Assembly: GCA_948146395.1 (NCBI GenBank)
Contig: OX411545.1
Coordinates: 22,275,526 to 22,339,525 of the forward strand
Length of the DNA: 64,000 nucleotides
Direction: 5' to 3'
DNA from: Fragum whitleyi
Lineage: Eukaryota > Mollusca > Bivalvia > Cardiida > Cardiidae
The notes below the pieces were generated by a model. That model had not been told where the DNA came from, did no database searches, and saw nothing but the letters and a program-made list of their open reading frames with translations. A program made the translations under genes and the position numbers. Below are positions 1 through 11,589 of the stretch, piece after piece (position 1 is the first letter of the stretch; each line of letters begins with the position of its first letter).

Positions 1-294
1 ACATGTACTAGAATATTTTTGTAATACATTGTATCATACCATTATGTCATAATCATATTAAGCAAGAAATGAAGATCTGATTTACATGTTCATTATTGTC
101 AATTGTTATTGCTGAAGTTTTAAATGTTTTAAAACACTTTCAAAATATTTCTTGACACTATAACTAGATGTTAACATGAAAGCTTACACAAAGAAAATGG
201 TGTCTCAGTGCTTAAAAGCCATATCATATAGGCACTACATTATTTTAGCTCTGGGATGTCAGTCTGTGCTCCTTGCAAATAATATTCATTCTAC

Positions 295-645
295 CAGGGG
301 AGTGGAAATACAACTTTTCTCCACTTGTCCATGGACAAGTATAAGTCAATTTCCTACTTGTCCAGGATCAAAATGAACTTGCCAACAAAAAAATGAATTC
401 ATAAACATGAGAAGAAAAATGTTTTTAATGAAGAAAATGCTGTAACCCAGCATTTTCTTCATTAAAAAACAATATTTTCTCCCCTTTGATACAAACAATA
501 TGATGACTTTTCTCCTAGATCTTTTTAGTACTGTATCAAGATTTGCTCTGGTATTTACTTGTCCACCGACAAGTGGCCAAGAAAAATGTACTTGCCTACA
601 AGTGGAAAAACCAAGGTCGGACATTGGAATTCCACCTCCCTGCAT
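295..645. mobile_element. Inverted-repeat element of the ACTTGTCC family
   Basis: The ends are inverted relatives: CCAGGGGAGTGGAAAT at the left and the complement of GCAGGGAGGTGGAATT at the right. The inside contains repeated ACTTGTCC/GGACAAGT motifs. A 20-bp perfect-arm hairpin is at 426-469 (arm TTTTAATGAAGAAAATGCTG, loop TAAC). A related fragment lies at 33605-33715. Confidence 0.6.
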
Positions 646-649
646 TCGG

Positions 650-2060
650 CTACCAATATGTCATATATACAGCCAAAAGCTGTAGATACAACGGTTTAGC
701 GGCCAACTAACAATACAATTAACTTTGTTCAATTAGCTCTCGGATTAAAATAGTAGTCTATGAAATCGTAGGTTTAGATATAAGCTATGAACATTAAAGA
801 ATATCATTGTAAATTTTGTGATTTGAATAATGTTACATAAACCAAATCAGACTTACACTGCTATGACCATCATGAAATCCATTTGTTACTGAGATTACCA
901 CCTAAAGCTTTTTATGTAGTTGTATGTAAGATATCCGGTGTTCGGTACAAGTAGAAATCGTCAGTATGCAAAGAAAATGTAACTACAGGCATTTGAAGCC
1001 TTAGTTACAATATATCCCTTGTCCATGGACTAAATATGATGGGAAGCAGTAATTCATTATTATTTATAATTATGTGGATGCATGTCTTCTGGATTAGCTT
1101 CGTAAGTGAATATTAGCATTTAGAATAAATAGATAGTGTTATACTCAGGCATGTCATTTAGGATCAGTTGAGAACAGAACTTGTATCACAAAATGTCATG
1201 GGTTGAATGCAGTACTATTACAAAGTTACTTTGATGGTTCAGTGCAAACACCATTGTTAGTGCCCATATACACCTATAGGCACTTACAATAGTTTTGCCC
1301 AAACCCTTTGATGTCATTAGTTTAGCTTTAACCCACTGATAGGTAAATTTCGTATTTATTTTGTATCTGAGAAGGATGTAAATAGTCATTTAAGGGAAAA
1401 TATTGGAGCGCAAAAACATGACAATTTTATATTGTAATTGTATGTAGTTACAACAGTTTTGTGATTACAGGTCGTTTGATACAGAGCAGTTATTAAAATC
1501 ACATTGTGGGTTTTCTTCCCAAACCTGGCAGAAGAAAGCCGATGATTTTGTGCTGATAGCAGTTAGGAAAAGAACCATATTGTCGCTTTTCTTCCCAAAC
1601 CTCGTAACTACAGTATGTGTTAAGTTGTAGTTACAAGATTTTAGAAGAAAGCCAATAATAATGCACTTAAGATTGAACATAGTATGGCATAATAAGTAAA
1701 TGGATTTAAATGTTAGACAAATACAAGTATGTTTATGAAGTTTATTTTGTTATGATTTATTTTTTGTACATTTATAAACACATTTTCATGCCATAAAATA
1801 CTCACATATTATGATATAGCAATGTATAAAAATTATAGTATTAAAATTGATGATATGTAATGGATTGTCCTTTGGTTATATATTCTATTCCTGTGAGACA
1901 AATATTATTGACATATTTTTACCCAGCCAAAGAGGCAGTCAAAGAGGACATAATAAGTATGTGCCCGTAAGTCCGTATAACCATTTATGATCAGCACAAC
2001 TCTACTATTAATTATGAATTGATTTGCTTGAAACCTTCGGAGAATACTTCTCATCATGTG
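650..2060. other. Intergenic, no gene seen
   Basis: AT-rich sequence with no coding exon I can support. At 1500-1660 a phrase TTTTCTTCCCAAACCT occurs twice with short GTAGTTACA repeats around it, probably a decayed repeat. Confidence 0.5.
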
Positions 2061-2063
2061 ATA

Positions 2064-2947
2064 TTTAGCTCCACTGGCCAAAGGCCACTGGGGCTATTGT
2101 CATGGTGTTGTGTCCATCGTACGTCTATTCACTGGCATAAGCCTTTACTAATCCTTTTTCAGTCTACCAAAAGATATAGTGATCAGACGAAAAATATGTA
2201 TTTTATGGGCGGAGGTCATCTTTCTATGTTATATAGTGGAAACTATGAAAATCATTTTCTCAGAATATTTGTGATAGATATCAACCAAATTTACTGGAAT
2301 GTTCCTTTAGTGACCCATTACCAGGCTGCACAAAATTACTGTGATTGGATAAAAAATATGTATTTAACAGGCGGAGGTCAATTTTCTATGTGTTTTTCCT
2401 CAATCATGAATTTTTCTTTGCAGAAATATTTCAGTATGTGACACTGAAAAACACTTATTTACTTGTTTGAATTATGTTCCCTTGACTTTGACAAAATTGC
2501 AGTTTTCTTAAAGATCCTTTTCACTGTTACAGCCACATACATATATATTGTGTACTAAAGACTCATAAGATCACGAGAGCAATTTTCAGCTTGATTATAA
2601 TCTCGCATCTTTATTTGACAACAGTGAGATTTTCTAGCTATCTAGGTTCAGGAGAGCGATTAAGGACCATCAATGTCCTCTTGTTTTATGTGCCCTTGAG
2701 TTTGACTTTTATATTACTCCAATGTCCATCATGGTTATTATCACTACAATATCCTTCAATTTGTTAATCAATTAGTCAATTAGTCAATCATTTGCTTTCT
2801 TTTGCTTTGACCACATTACTGCTGTTCAATTTTGTGTTTGCTCTATTTAAAGAACCCAAATATAGAAAAATCTAGTCAAAACTTTGATTTGCTATTAAAA
2901 GAAATTCAAGCCTGGTGAGCGACTCGAGCCATTCATGGCTTTCTAGT
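2064..2947 (-). mobile_element. Pearl-like element, family A (diverged copy)
   Basis: In minus orientation: the 3' hairpin end (TTTAGCTCCACTGG... on the plus strand) is at 2064, and the 5' end carrying the complement of ACTAGAAAGCCATGAATGGC is at 2930-2947. Core-like units with ATAAAATACATATTTTTC-type phrases follow the hairpin at 2160-2400. The middle is degraded. Confidence 0.65.
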
Positions 2948-2974
2948 TAGGTTCCACTGGACTAAGTCTAGCAG

Positions 2975-3000
2975 AGGTTATAATAATAATAATAATAAAA
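2975..3000. repeat. (TAA)n microsatellite
   Basis: Uninterrupted run of AAT/TAA triplets, about seven units. Confidence 0.9.
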
Positions 3001-3194
3001 TCTTTATTTAAAGAAGGTAGCTCATTAAGCTGTCACCATACAAACAATACAATGAACTTATTTACAATGAGGCCTTCTGAAAACAATTTAATCTAATACA
3101 AAACAAGAACGATGAAATAATCCTAATGTTAAGTACTTGATAATGATAATTCTGGGGAGGAATTCCCAGAAGATTTAAATTAGAGGTTATGTCA

Positions 3195-3985
3195 TGGCGG
3201 GTCATTAGTCCCCGTGTCGGTGCTTCTGTGTCAGTGCTTCTGTGCGTAAACTTTTCATTTAAATATCTTCTCCTCTGAAACTACTTGGCAAAATTTCACA
3301 TCTTTCACAGGAATGATCCTTAGGACATGTTCGCTCAGATTCCTTCAAGAAATTCCAATTGGGTTGATAACTTATGTGCTATTGGCTGTTAAGTCACGTA
3401 AAAATGGGCCCCTGTGGTGAAATATAAGAAAATCTTCGCAGAAAATACTAGTCAAAATTCAAGCAAACTTTACAGAATTGAACCTCAGGACATGCTCTTT
3501 CAGATACTTTGATACATTCCAATCGGGCAGGTACTTTGGTTGCCACAGGCTGACGTGCCTATGGGCTCCTTATGGTGAAATATAAAAAAATCTTCTCTAA
3601 ACCTACTGGTCAGAATTTAAGTAAACTTTATATGATCCTCAGGACATGCTCTTTCAGATCCCTTCGTTAAATTTTGATTAGGTTGATATCACAGGCGCTA
3701 TGGGCAGAATTGTCACCAAAAATTGGGCCCCAATAGTGATATATGAAAAAGTCTTCTCTCAAACTACTTTAACCAAGCTTTGCAGAAATGATCCTCAGGA
3801 CACGTTCTTTCAGATTCTTTGGTTAGATTCTAATCCGTTAAATAACATGGGTACTTTGCGCTGACCTGTCACCAAGAAATGGGCCCCAATGGTAAAATAT
3901 AAAAAAAATCTTCTCTGAAACTACTGGGCATTATTCAACCATACTTTACAGAAATGATCCTCAGGACACATTCCTACAGATTATT
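3195..3985 (-). repeat. Tandem array of about 160-bp units, related to family A core
   Basis: About five units begin near 3272, 3431, 3591, 3752 and 3909, each with CTTCTCTGAAACTACT-like starts, GATCCTCAGGACA and GGGCCCCAATGGT phrases. In minus orientation the left edge resembles the AGTTTCTGAGGAGAAGAT segment of family A, so this is probably an old member core. Confidence 0.7.
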
Positions 3986-5185
3986 ATCCTCCGCCGAAGA
4001 AATCTTCGTGGGGGATATTGTTTTTGCCATGTCCATCCGTCCGTCCGTCCGTCCGACTTTCGTTTCCGCGCTATTTCTTGAAAACTATAGACCGGATTTC
4101 AATGAAACTTGGCACACAGCTTCACTACAATGAGGACATGCACATATCGTCGGGGTTACCCGGTTCGACCGTCGAATTTAGAGTTACTGCCCCTGACTAT
4201 TTAAGCCATATACATACAGAGTGATATTCGTTTCCGCGCTATTTCTTGAAAACTAAAGACCGTATTCTAATGAAACTTGGCACAAAGCTTCACTACAATG
4301 AGGACATGCGCATATCGTCGGGGTTACCCGATTCGACCGTCGAATTTAGAGTTACTGCCCCTGACTGTTTAAGCCATATACATACAGAGTGATATTCGTT
4401 TCCTCGCTATTTCTTGAAAACTGTAGACCAGATTTCAATGAAACTTGGCACACAGCTTCACTACAATCAGGACATGCGCATATCGTCGGGGTTACCTGGT
4501 TCGACCGTCGAATTTAGAGTTACTGCCCCCTGACTGTTTAAGCCATATACATACAGAGTGATATTCGTTTCCGCGCTATTTCTTGAAAGTTGTAGACCGT
4601 ATTTCAATGAAACTTGGCACACAGCTTCACTACAATGAGGACATGCGCATATCGTCGGGGTTACCTGGTTCGACCGTCGAATTTAGAGTTACTGCCCCTG
4701 ACTGTTTAAGCCATATACATACAGAGTGATATTCGTTCCCGCGTTATTTCTTGAAAACAGTAGACCGTATTCTAATGAAACTTGGCACACAGCTTCACTA
4801 CAAAGAGGACATTGGCATATCGTCAGGGTTACCCGGTTCGACCACCGAATTTAGAGTTACTGCCCCCTGACTGTTTAAGCCATATACATACAGAGTGATA
4901 TTCGTTTCCGCGCTATTTCTTGAAAACTATAGACCGGATTTCAATGAAACTTGGCACATAGCTTCACTACAATGAGGACATGCGCATATCGTCGGGGTTA
5001 CTCGGTTCGACCGTCGAATTTAAGGTTACTGCCCCTGACTGTTTAAGCCATATACATACAGAGTGATATTCGTTTCCGCGCTATTTCTTGAAAACTTTAG
5101 GTTGATGTAGATAAAAGATAACCTGTAACTAAGTTTGATATTAACTCCACTGACAATGAAAATATGTTCGGCGGGGAATATCAAT
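3986..5185 (-). mobile_element. Pearl-like element, family G with 168-bp tandem core
   Basis: The 3' hairpin is at 3986-4017 (ATCCTCCGCCGAAGA pairing with TCTTCGTGGGGGAT), followed inward by a (TCCG)n run at 4034-4055. Six nearly identical units of 168-169 bp start at 4061, 4229, 4397, 4566, 4734 and 4903, with a partial seventh from 5071. The 5' end near 5165-5185 (TTCGGCGGGGAATAT) is an inverted match to the hairpin arm. No coding capacity. Confidence 0.82.
4061..5100. repeat. 168-bp tandem repeat array
   Basis: Unit landmarks CGTTTCCGCGCTATTTCTTG, CACAGCTTCACTACAATGAG and GTTACTGCCCCTGACTG recur every 168 or 169 bp for six full units, with only scattered substitutions. This is satellite-like within a mobile element. 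Confidence 0.95.
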
Positions 5186-5189
5186 TCAA

Positions 5190-6125
5190 CGAATTTGCTT
5201 GTTGATCGTGAAATTGGCCGAGTGGTGTTCCGAATGTATTATTGATCTACAATAACTAGGCACTCATTAAATATTCATTTTGACCCCTATTAATAGTCGC
5301 GACGTTTATATCTAGTAAAATGTATCACATCTCATGTGTGTCCGTGTTCAGACAGAAATTTAGATGTGGTGGTAAGGTATTTGTCCCGTAACTTAGAGGT
5401 CATGCGTTCAAGCCGGATCAAGTCCAAATGTATGTCTATTTCTTTTATGGGGCAACAGCGTTTTAAGTTCTTATTTTGATACAACAGTACTGTATTAGGC
5501 TATTGGTATTCTGTACAGAAATCTTTCCACCTGACTTTAATTTGATTTAAATTTGATTATTGCAATGTGTTGTACATTCATCACTGTGCGAGGTCGTACT
5601 GGAAACGAAATTTGCATTGTAAAATTCGTTTATTGTTGTTCAAATACATCGCAAGCTAAACTGAATAAATGAAATTTTAAATTCAAAAATGCATCAGTAT
5701 TTAAGAGATGAAGAGGCTGTTTTTTTTTGTTTTTGTTTTTTTTGTTGTTGTTGTTGTTCTTGTTGTTTCAATATATGAAGCATGAAAATAAAAACCTTTA
5801 CGGAGTTTTTAATTGGTTAATCGAATTCCTGTTTAATTGTGATTAGGTTATCGATGTCAAAAAACCTAATTATCTTCATATCTTATATTTCAATATCATG
5901 CAGCAAATGAGACCTGTATTGAGACAACTTTTTAGTGGAAGCTTACTAAGTACTTAATTATGTTTTCATTTACGTATGAAACCAATTTTTTAGCCGAACA
6001 GAATACAATAGTCTTGGTTGGTGCAAAAACTAAAATTTAATGATATAATAAAAAAAGCTAATAACAATTTAAAAGATAATTTAAAAAATTAAAACATATA
6101 TGATAACCACAAGGATTAAAATATG
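5190..6125. other. Intergenic, repeats and low-complexity only
   Basis: No exon supported. It contains T-rich (TTG)n sequence at 5718-5768 and an inverted-repeat remnant at 5785-5890 (AAACC...GGTT arms, ending TTATCTTCATATCTTAT as in the element at 30589). Confidence 0.5.
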
Positions 6126-6127
6126 TT

Positions 6128-6206
6128 CCCTGTTGGGTATTGAACTCGACCCGACAACTTAACGCGCTACGGTAAGGCACCTGTAACCACTGTACTACAT
6201 CGACTC
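6128..6206 (-). repeat. tRNA-like sequence (SINE head)
   Basis: On the minus strand it reads GTAGTACAGTGGTTACAGGT (A-box-like) and 30 bp later GGGTCGAGTTCAATACCC (B-box-like), the spacing of a tRNA promoter. Its ends do not fold into a clean tRNA, so it is a SINE head or relic. Confidence 0.5.
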
Positions 6207-6269
6207 TTTCAGTCGATGTGATGTAATACGAATAAGACTATTGTTGGGGGATTACATTTCAATTTGTTT

Positions 6270-7490
6270 CACCTAAACCCAGGTATCATTGTCAGGCATT
6301 CTGATACCTCGGTACCATTTTATCATGCGGTGAAGCCGTGACCTGTCTGATAGCATAACATGATATCAGACAGTCTTTTTTTTTAGAAACAATTTGCTTA
6401 CACTTTTACTTGATTTTTTTTTTATTTTATTTCATTTAGAGGGTTTATTGTAATTTAGCGCTGAAATAATGATTGCGTGATAAATAGAATATACTGAGTT
6501 CCATAAGAAAGTGTGCACTTTCACTTTTTGCATTACTTCAGATATTTACAAAGTTGGGGGGAAATTATGGAGTAAATTTGATACCATACTTTAGTCAAGG
6601 CCTCTTGAAATTAAAATTCAAATGAGATTTGGATAAAGTTTCGCATGCTGCATACGCGCATGTAGAACTTACATTGTGGCGATTTGACCTCCTTTAAACT
6701 TTTTCTTTGGTAAAAGCTATGTGTTGATGTTGCCTTATAGAGTTTAAGAAGCCATTCCAAGCCATTTCCAAACAAAAGTTTTAATTTCTATGCAGACGTT
6801 ACGTGTACGTCAACGTTAGACATTGCTACGTTGTTAGGCCAGTAACTTGTCGTTGAGTGGTGCCATGGCGTTCTATGACATCTCGATTTGCTTATTAAAG
6901 ACCTTACAAAATGATGACCTCGATTTCTATTGGAACATGAATGCTCAATCAATTTTAATGACGTTTTAAATCTGACCGGGTTCGATTTTATTCAACAACG
7001 TTTATTGGTAGCCAAACTACGCTGTAGCATCATGCACAATTGTATTGAAGATGTGATTTTATGCTCAGGGAAGCCGCAAAGATTGAACTGAATGCCTTTT
7101 CAGACCAATTTTTCGTCTAACGCGTGTTGCACATGCAAAACATACAAAATCAAAAGTCTCAATTTAGCAAAAAAGGTTTGTTCATTGCATGATTTTTGTT
7201 TTCAAATATCGTTTGCACATACTCTTGGGGATAGTCATGCGACATTTCATGACGATAGATTGCATAGTTTCAGAGATATTCAAAATTCAAAAGTGCACAC
7301 TTTCTTTTGGAACTAAGTATATAATGTATGTGTCTTAAAATATCAATGTTATCTGGTCTCGGCTGTGAGAAATTATTATGACGCGGAAAAGCCTCGTCAT
7401 GATAAATTCTCCTAACCTCGACCAGATAACATTGATATTTTAAGACACTAACATGTTATTCTCTATATATCATCTCATGATAAAAAAAAC
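6270..7490. mobile_element. Long repeat family X copy
   Basis: Blocks here (CATGATATCAGACAGTCT, TTAGAAACAATT, CAATGTTATCTGGTC, GACACT...TTATTCTCTA) recur in the same order at 14775-15300. The right part is a foldback: AAATATCAATGTTATCTGGT at 7336-7357 pairs with its complement at 7422-7444. Confidence 0.6.
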
Positions 7491-7743
7491 TCAAGTATCC
7501 TAACTACACAGACACTTACGATTTTTGGCAATAAGACAATCGATTTAGTGATAGCAAGAACATTTTGTCCCGAAGACAATATTTGTTATGAAAATCGATG
7601 GAATGGCAGGAATGTCTGTAGAGCGACTTACTGGAATAGGAATTTCCCGATATTTCGTGTTTACAGTAACCGTTCTTGTTCACGGATCTAACACTGCATA
7701 ATGCATAATGTTATAGTATCATAGTTCGGACGGCTCGAACATT

Positions 7744-8048
7744 GTGTTCATAGAATGTGAAGCAATAATGTCGTGTTCTGCAAAAGTTATGGACTGTTTT
7801 GACGTAAGACATTTGTGGATTCTTGCAATTCATATCATTGTCGTGTATGGGGTAGAGACAGAAATGGCTATTGACGAAGGCAAAAACAGGACATTCTGTT
7901 CGTTCTTTAACAACCGGGCACCGAGCCCACAACCCGGACTCAGGAATTGTACGTGGTTTAGGAAGAATAGCTGCTGTAAACAGGAGGAAATTGAGGCTAT
8001 ATTTGGTACAGTGAAACCGCTTCCAGGTAGCTCACCCGAGTGTCAAAG
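7744..8048 (+). CDS. Folate-receptor-like secreted/membrane protein, exon A (N-terminal part)
   Basis: This exon encodes residues 1-101 and two bases of codon 102 of a 228-residue protein. ATGs at residues 1, 9 and 16 are all open. The third gives the best signal peptide, with a hydrophobic stretch LWILAIHIIVVYG at residues 24-36 and likely cleavage soon after. The mature part has the start of a folate-receptor (Folate_rec) type domain: C52, C69, the adjacent pair C77-C78 in FRKNSCCKQEE, and C100. The aromatic-x(n)-CC-x-x-EE pattern is typical of folate/riboflavin-binding and HHIP-like N-terminal domains. N-glycosylation sequons are N48-R-T and N68-C-T. The exon ends CAA AG|GTATGG, a good donor in phase 2, which joins in frame to the exon at 9316. 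The ligand cannot be told from sequence. The family assignment is from recalled cysteine spacing, not a search. Confidence 0.8.
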
Positions 8049-8321
8049 GTATGGAGTTACCCGTTTTTCAAATCAAATATCGACCTTTTTTCATTAGATT
8101 GAGAACAGTTCACGTTTGAAATATACTCTGCAAAAAAGTTCAGAATATCTATAAAATATCGATGTTTGATAAAGTTAGACAAAAATGTCGATATCCGTTG
8201 ATTTTTCATGTCGCGCTCTTAGCCACAAATTACTTTCAAGATACTTTTACTGGATCACGACGCAATAACTGCCGTTTCTAATCAATACTAATATAATTTC
8301 CTCATGCAGTCATTCATATTT

Positions 8322-9298
8322 GTGACCCGTTTAGCGAAACGGGACCATCTCAATGATGCGTCAAGTATAGATCCTAGTCAGACCACGCTTTCTGAATATT
8401 TCTCTCTAAATCAAGAAGGATACATTTAAATTCCCTTTAAGTTATTTTTGCGACTTCTGATTGATTAAATATCTTCTTCAAATAGATTTTTTTACTCTAC
8501 GGAGCTCACATAGTGTCTCTTTCCGCGTGACGGATCACATTTTAATTCTTTATGGTAAGGTCGCTGCATTTTAAACTTGTGGAGGGAGTTTTGTGAAAAA
8601 AAGCAACTTCCCTATTTCCCACAGTACTTACTACCACAATGGATGGTCTTTTCAAATCTTTCCCATTTCATTGTCGTTTACAACTTCTTCAAATTTAAAC
8701 AAGTCTTACAATTAGAAAAAATAGGAAAGGTTGTCAAATTCCTGGGCTTAAGATTATAAACTTTTTCGATACTCAACTGAGAGGGATTTTCTCAAATACT
8801 ATGTCGCATTAGCGATTAAGGTGATGTTGTAGACTAAGTCCAATAGGCGTAGTGCCAATTAGGTACATAGTAAGATAGTGTATCTAAGAGAAGCCAAAAT
8901 TACACAAATATATTAGTTGAAGACACGATTATTTGATCACCATCCAACATTGAGATTATCTTTATTTACGGGAGACCTACAGAACCTTTGCAACCTCCAA
9001 ATCTCATTTCAAGGAACCAAATTACGGGAACTATCTGTTTCAAAAACATACATGAACCGCCACGCAAAAGAGACCATCTCTGAACTCTGAAAATAATATA
9101 TTTGAAAAGAGATATTATACAGCACAGGTCAACCAGGAGGCAGATTTCGAAAATAATTACATAGAAATAAAAATTCTAGATTCAGAAAAAAAAATTGCGA
9201 AGTTTCGACCCTGGTCAGTCTGCGCAGATTGCGCAGTCTGACCAGGGTCGCCACTTTCGCATATCCCAGATGGTCCTTTTTCGCGTGATGGGTCACAC
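8322..9298. mobile_element. Inverted-repeat element filling the folate-receptor-like intron
   Basis: It begins TGTGACCCGTTTAGCGAAAC-GGGACCA and ends with the inverted TGGTCC...CGCGTGATGGGTCACACA. The core palindrome at 9210-9250 has arm CCCTGGTCAGTCTGCGCA. Related copies are at 12500-12750, with partial ones at 18070-18180 and 53205. It accounts for nearly 1 kb of the 1267-bp intron. Confidence 0.7.
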
Positions 9299-9315
9299 AT
9301 ATTTTTTTCTTTCAG

Positions 9316-9697
9316 ATACACGAATTATCTGATGTGTTATGTATGTGCTCCATACCAAAATATTTTCTACAGGCGAGAAAAGTTGACAGTCTGCGAAGAG
9401 TTCTGCAATCGATGGTACGCCGCATGCGCAGACGCGATTCTCAAAGGCGCTGTGATTGGTAGACTATACCCTAGTGGGCGGGACTTTTGTAAAAGTCGCA
9501 AATTTCAGGTGGAACCGTATATCAACGGGAGCTGTTTTATATACGACCCATCGCTCACCTTAATGAGCGCTCGTTATGATAGAAGACAATCTATTTTGAT
9601 GCCATCGAACAGTGTCCCAACATCATCGAGTTGTTTTACAGTACTTGCATTATTCATAATGACATGTCTATTTACATGTATTCAACGAACTCGCTGA
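9316..9697 (+). CDS. Folate-receptor-like secreted/membrane protein, exon B (C-terminal part)
   Basis: The acceptor is a pyrimidine-rich run ending TTCTTTCAG just before 9316. The first base completes codon 102 (AG|A, Arg). The reading continues RYTNYLMCYVCAPYQN (residues 102-117), then VCEEFCNRWYAAC (127-139), and stops with TGA at 9695-9697. C109, C112, C128, C132, C139, C160 and C175 continue the Folate_rec cysteine pattern. The order C-x2-C-x-P-Y followed by C-E-x-x-C-x-x-W-x3-C is what receptors of this family and HHIP-like proteins carry. A third glycosylation sequon is N172-G-S. The last 24 residues contain a hydrophobic tail (CFTVLALFIMTCLFTCI) ending in RTR, which suits a GPI-attachment signal or a single membrane anchor, so the protein is probably on the cell surface. 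Exon joining is inferred from phase and homology only; no transcript is available. Confidence 0.82.
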
Positions 9698-9806
9698 AAG
9701 TGACTCTAGTTTATCGTGTTTCTTTTCGTGTTTCAGTATACATCGATAATTTAATATTTAATGAAAAGGAGAAGCTTTGAACCAATATAGGTATTAGGTT
9801 TTGTGG

Positions 9807-9812
9807 AATAAA
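9807..9812 (+). promoter_or_regulatory. Polyadenylation signal AATAAA for the folate-receptor-like gene
   Basis: A canonical AATAAA lies 110 bp after the TGA stop of the folate-receptor-like gene. No other AATAAA is closer to the stop on this strand. The cleavage site is not visible. Confidence 0.55.
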
Positions 9813-10198
9813 CGCTCGCTTGAACAATTAGGTATTAATTGTTCCTCAGAATATTCTAAAAGATCCGTTTATTTTCTGTCCGTTTTTCTAACACTTTTCC
9901 TTTCCATCGCTAGCCAAAAGGTACATCATATACCAACAGAAGCTTCGCCATTTGAACAGAACAATCACTCACTTAAGAGAGCGTAGTCAAATTCCATTTG
10001 TGGCCAGGGGATTTCATGGAAATCACTTGACCGATTTTGTCACTCACTATGTCTTCTGAAGATCTTGTTATAAACTAATGCCCTGACTACGATTAAATAT
10101 GTTTTCCAACATTAACATGTGGGCAGAGTTACAGATAGAGGGGGTATTTTGGTTTTCTAATTTAAATATTTCATTTTTCTTTACTCAATCCCTATGTT

Positions 10199-10252
10199 GT
10201 GGGTACTCATTTGAAACGTCTAGTCGAGACGATTCAAATGAGTACCCACAGC
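10199..10252. repeat. Perfect hairpin
   Basis: GTGGGTACTCATTTGAA at the left and its exact complement TTCAAATGAGTACCCAC at the right, with an inner GTCTAGTCGAGAC. Relatives at 13995-14075 and 63895-63970. Confidence 0.85.
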
Positions 10253-10482
10253 AAAGGATTTCATTTGGAAATAAAGATTTTAGACTGGCTTTACCCCCTC
10301 TTAACTGGACTCCTGTGTGGGTGAGCAAAAAAATATTTAAAAAAAAACCTTTCATGGTTTTAGTCTGACATGGTCAATAAATTGGGGCCTCAATAATAAG
10401 TATCATAGGGTTTCTTTCTAATGTTTGGGAGTCTTCACTTGACATGAATCCTGCATTCAGGATGAAAAAAACAGTGCAAACA

Positions 10483-10540
10483 GTTTTCCAATTATACCCC
10501 GCTTTGCAAGTGCACTTGCGTGCAAAGCGAGTATAATTGG
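10483..10540. repeat. Hairpin with ATTATACCCCGCTTTGC arms
   Basis: TTCCAATTATACCCCGCTTTGC pairs with GCAAAGCGAGTATAATTGGAA around TGCACTTGC. A second copy is at 19684-19743 with nearly the same arms. Confidence 0.85.
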
Positions 10541-11587
10541 AACTAGAAAGCCATGAATGGCTTGAGTCGCTCCACAGGCTTGAAATTCTTGTAAAAGCAA
10601 ATAAATGCTTTGACTAGATTTTTAGATATTTGGGGTTCTACTGATGTTGAAAATGATTTTCAAAGTTTCAACTATATAACAGATAGAGAAATGACCTCTG
10701 CTATTAAAAGACATATTTTCCATCATATCAAAATAACTTTGGGCTGCATGATAATGGGTAACCCAAAGATCATACCAAAAATGTTGATTGATATCCATCA
10801 GTTACATTCTGAGAAAATGTTTTTCATAGTTTCCACTATTTAACATATTGAGAATTGACCTCCACCCATAAAATGTATATTTTTCATCCAATCAAAACAA
10901 TTTTCGGTACACTGATAAAGGGTCACTCAAGGATCATTCCAGTGAAATTTGGTTGATATCTTTCACTTACATTCTGAGAAAATGATTTTCAAAGTTTCCA
11001 CTATATAACATATAGAGAAATGACCTCCGCCCATAAAATGCATATTTTTCATCCAATCACAATGATTTTTTGTAGACAGTTAAAGGGTCACTAAAGGATC
11101 ATTCCAGTGAAATATGGTTGATATCCATCTGTTACATTCTGAGAAAATGATTTTCAAAGTTTCCACTAAATAACATATAGAGAAATGACCTCCGCCCATA
11201 AAATGCATATTTGCCATCCGATCACAATGATTTTTGGTAGACTGATAAAGGGTCACCCAAGGATCATTCATGTAAAATCTTATTGGTATCCATTGATTAG
11301 AATCTGAGAAAACTCACTTTTTACCATATTTGGAAATTAGCCACGCCCATTAAATCCATGTTTTTCATTGGATCAAAATTTCTTGAACAACTTTGAAAGA
11401 GGGTCACCCAAGGATCATTCCTGTGAAGTTTGGTTGAAATCCATCCAGTAGTTTCTGAGGAGAAGATTTTTAAAGAAAAGTTTACGACCGGACGGACGCA
11501 CGCACGCACGCACGGACGGACGGACGCACGACGGACACAACGCCATGACAATAGCCCCAGTGGCTTTCAGCCAGTGGAGCTAAAAAC
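10541..11587 (+). mobile_element. Pearl-like element, family A (single intact copy)
   Basis: The 5' end is AACTAGAAAGCCATGAATGG, followed by several core units of about 145-150 bp (TTCTGAGAAAATGATTTTC... CTCCGCCCATAAAATGCAT...). Next come the AGGAGAAGATTTTTAAAG segment, an ACGG/ACGC microsatellite at 11490-11530, and the 3' hairpin AGCCCCAGTGGCT-TTC-AGCCAGTGGAGCT ending at 11582. No protein is encoded. This is the cleanest reference for the family in the window. Confidence 0.88.
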
Positions 11588-11589
11588 TA

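Noticed and set aside
4030..5100. CRISPR-like array because of regular repeats
   Set aside because: The 168-bp units are contiguous without unique spacers, and the DNA is clearly eukaryotic.
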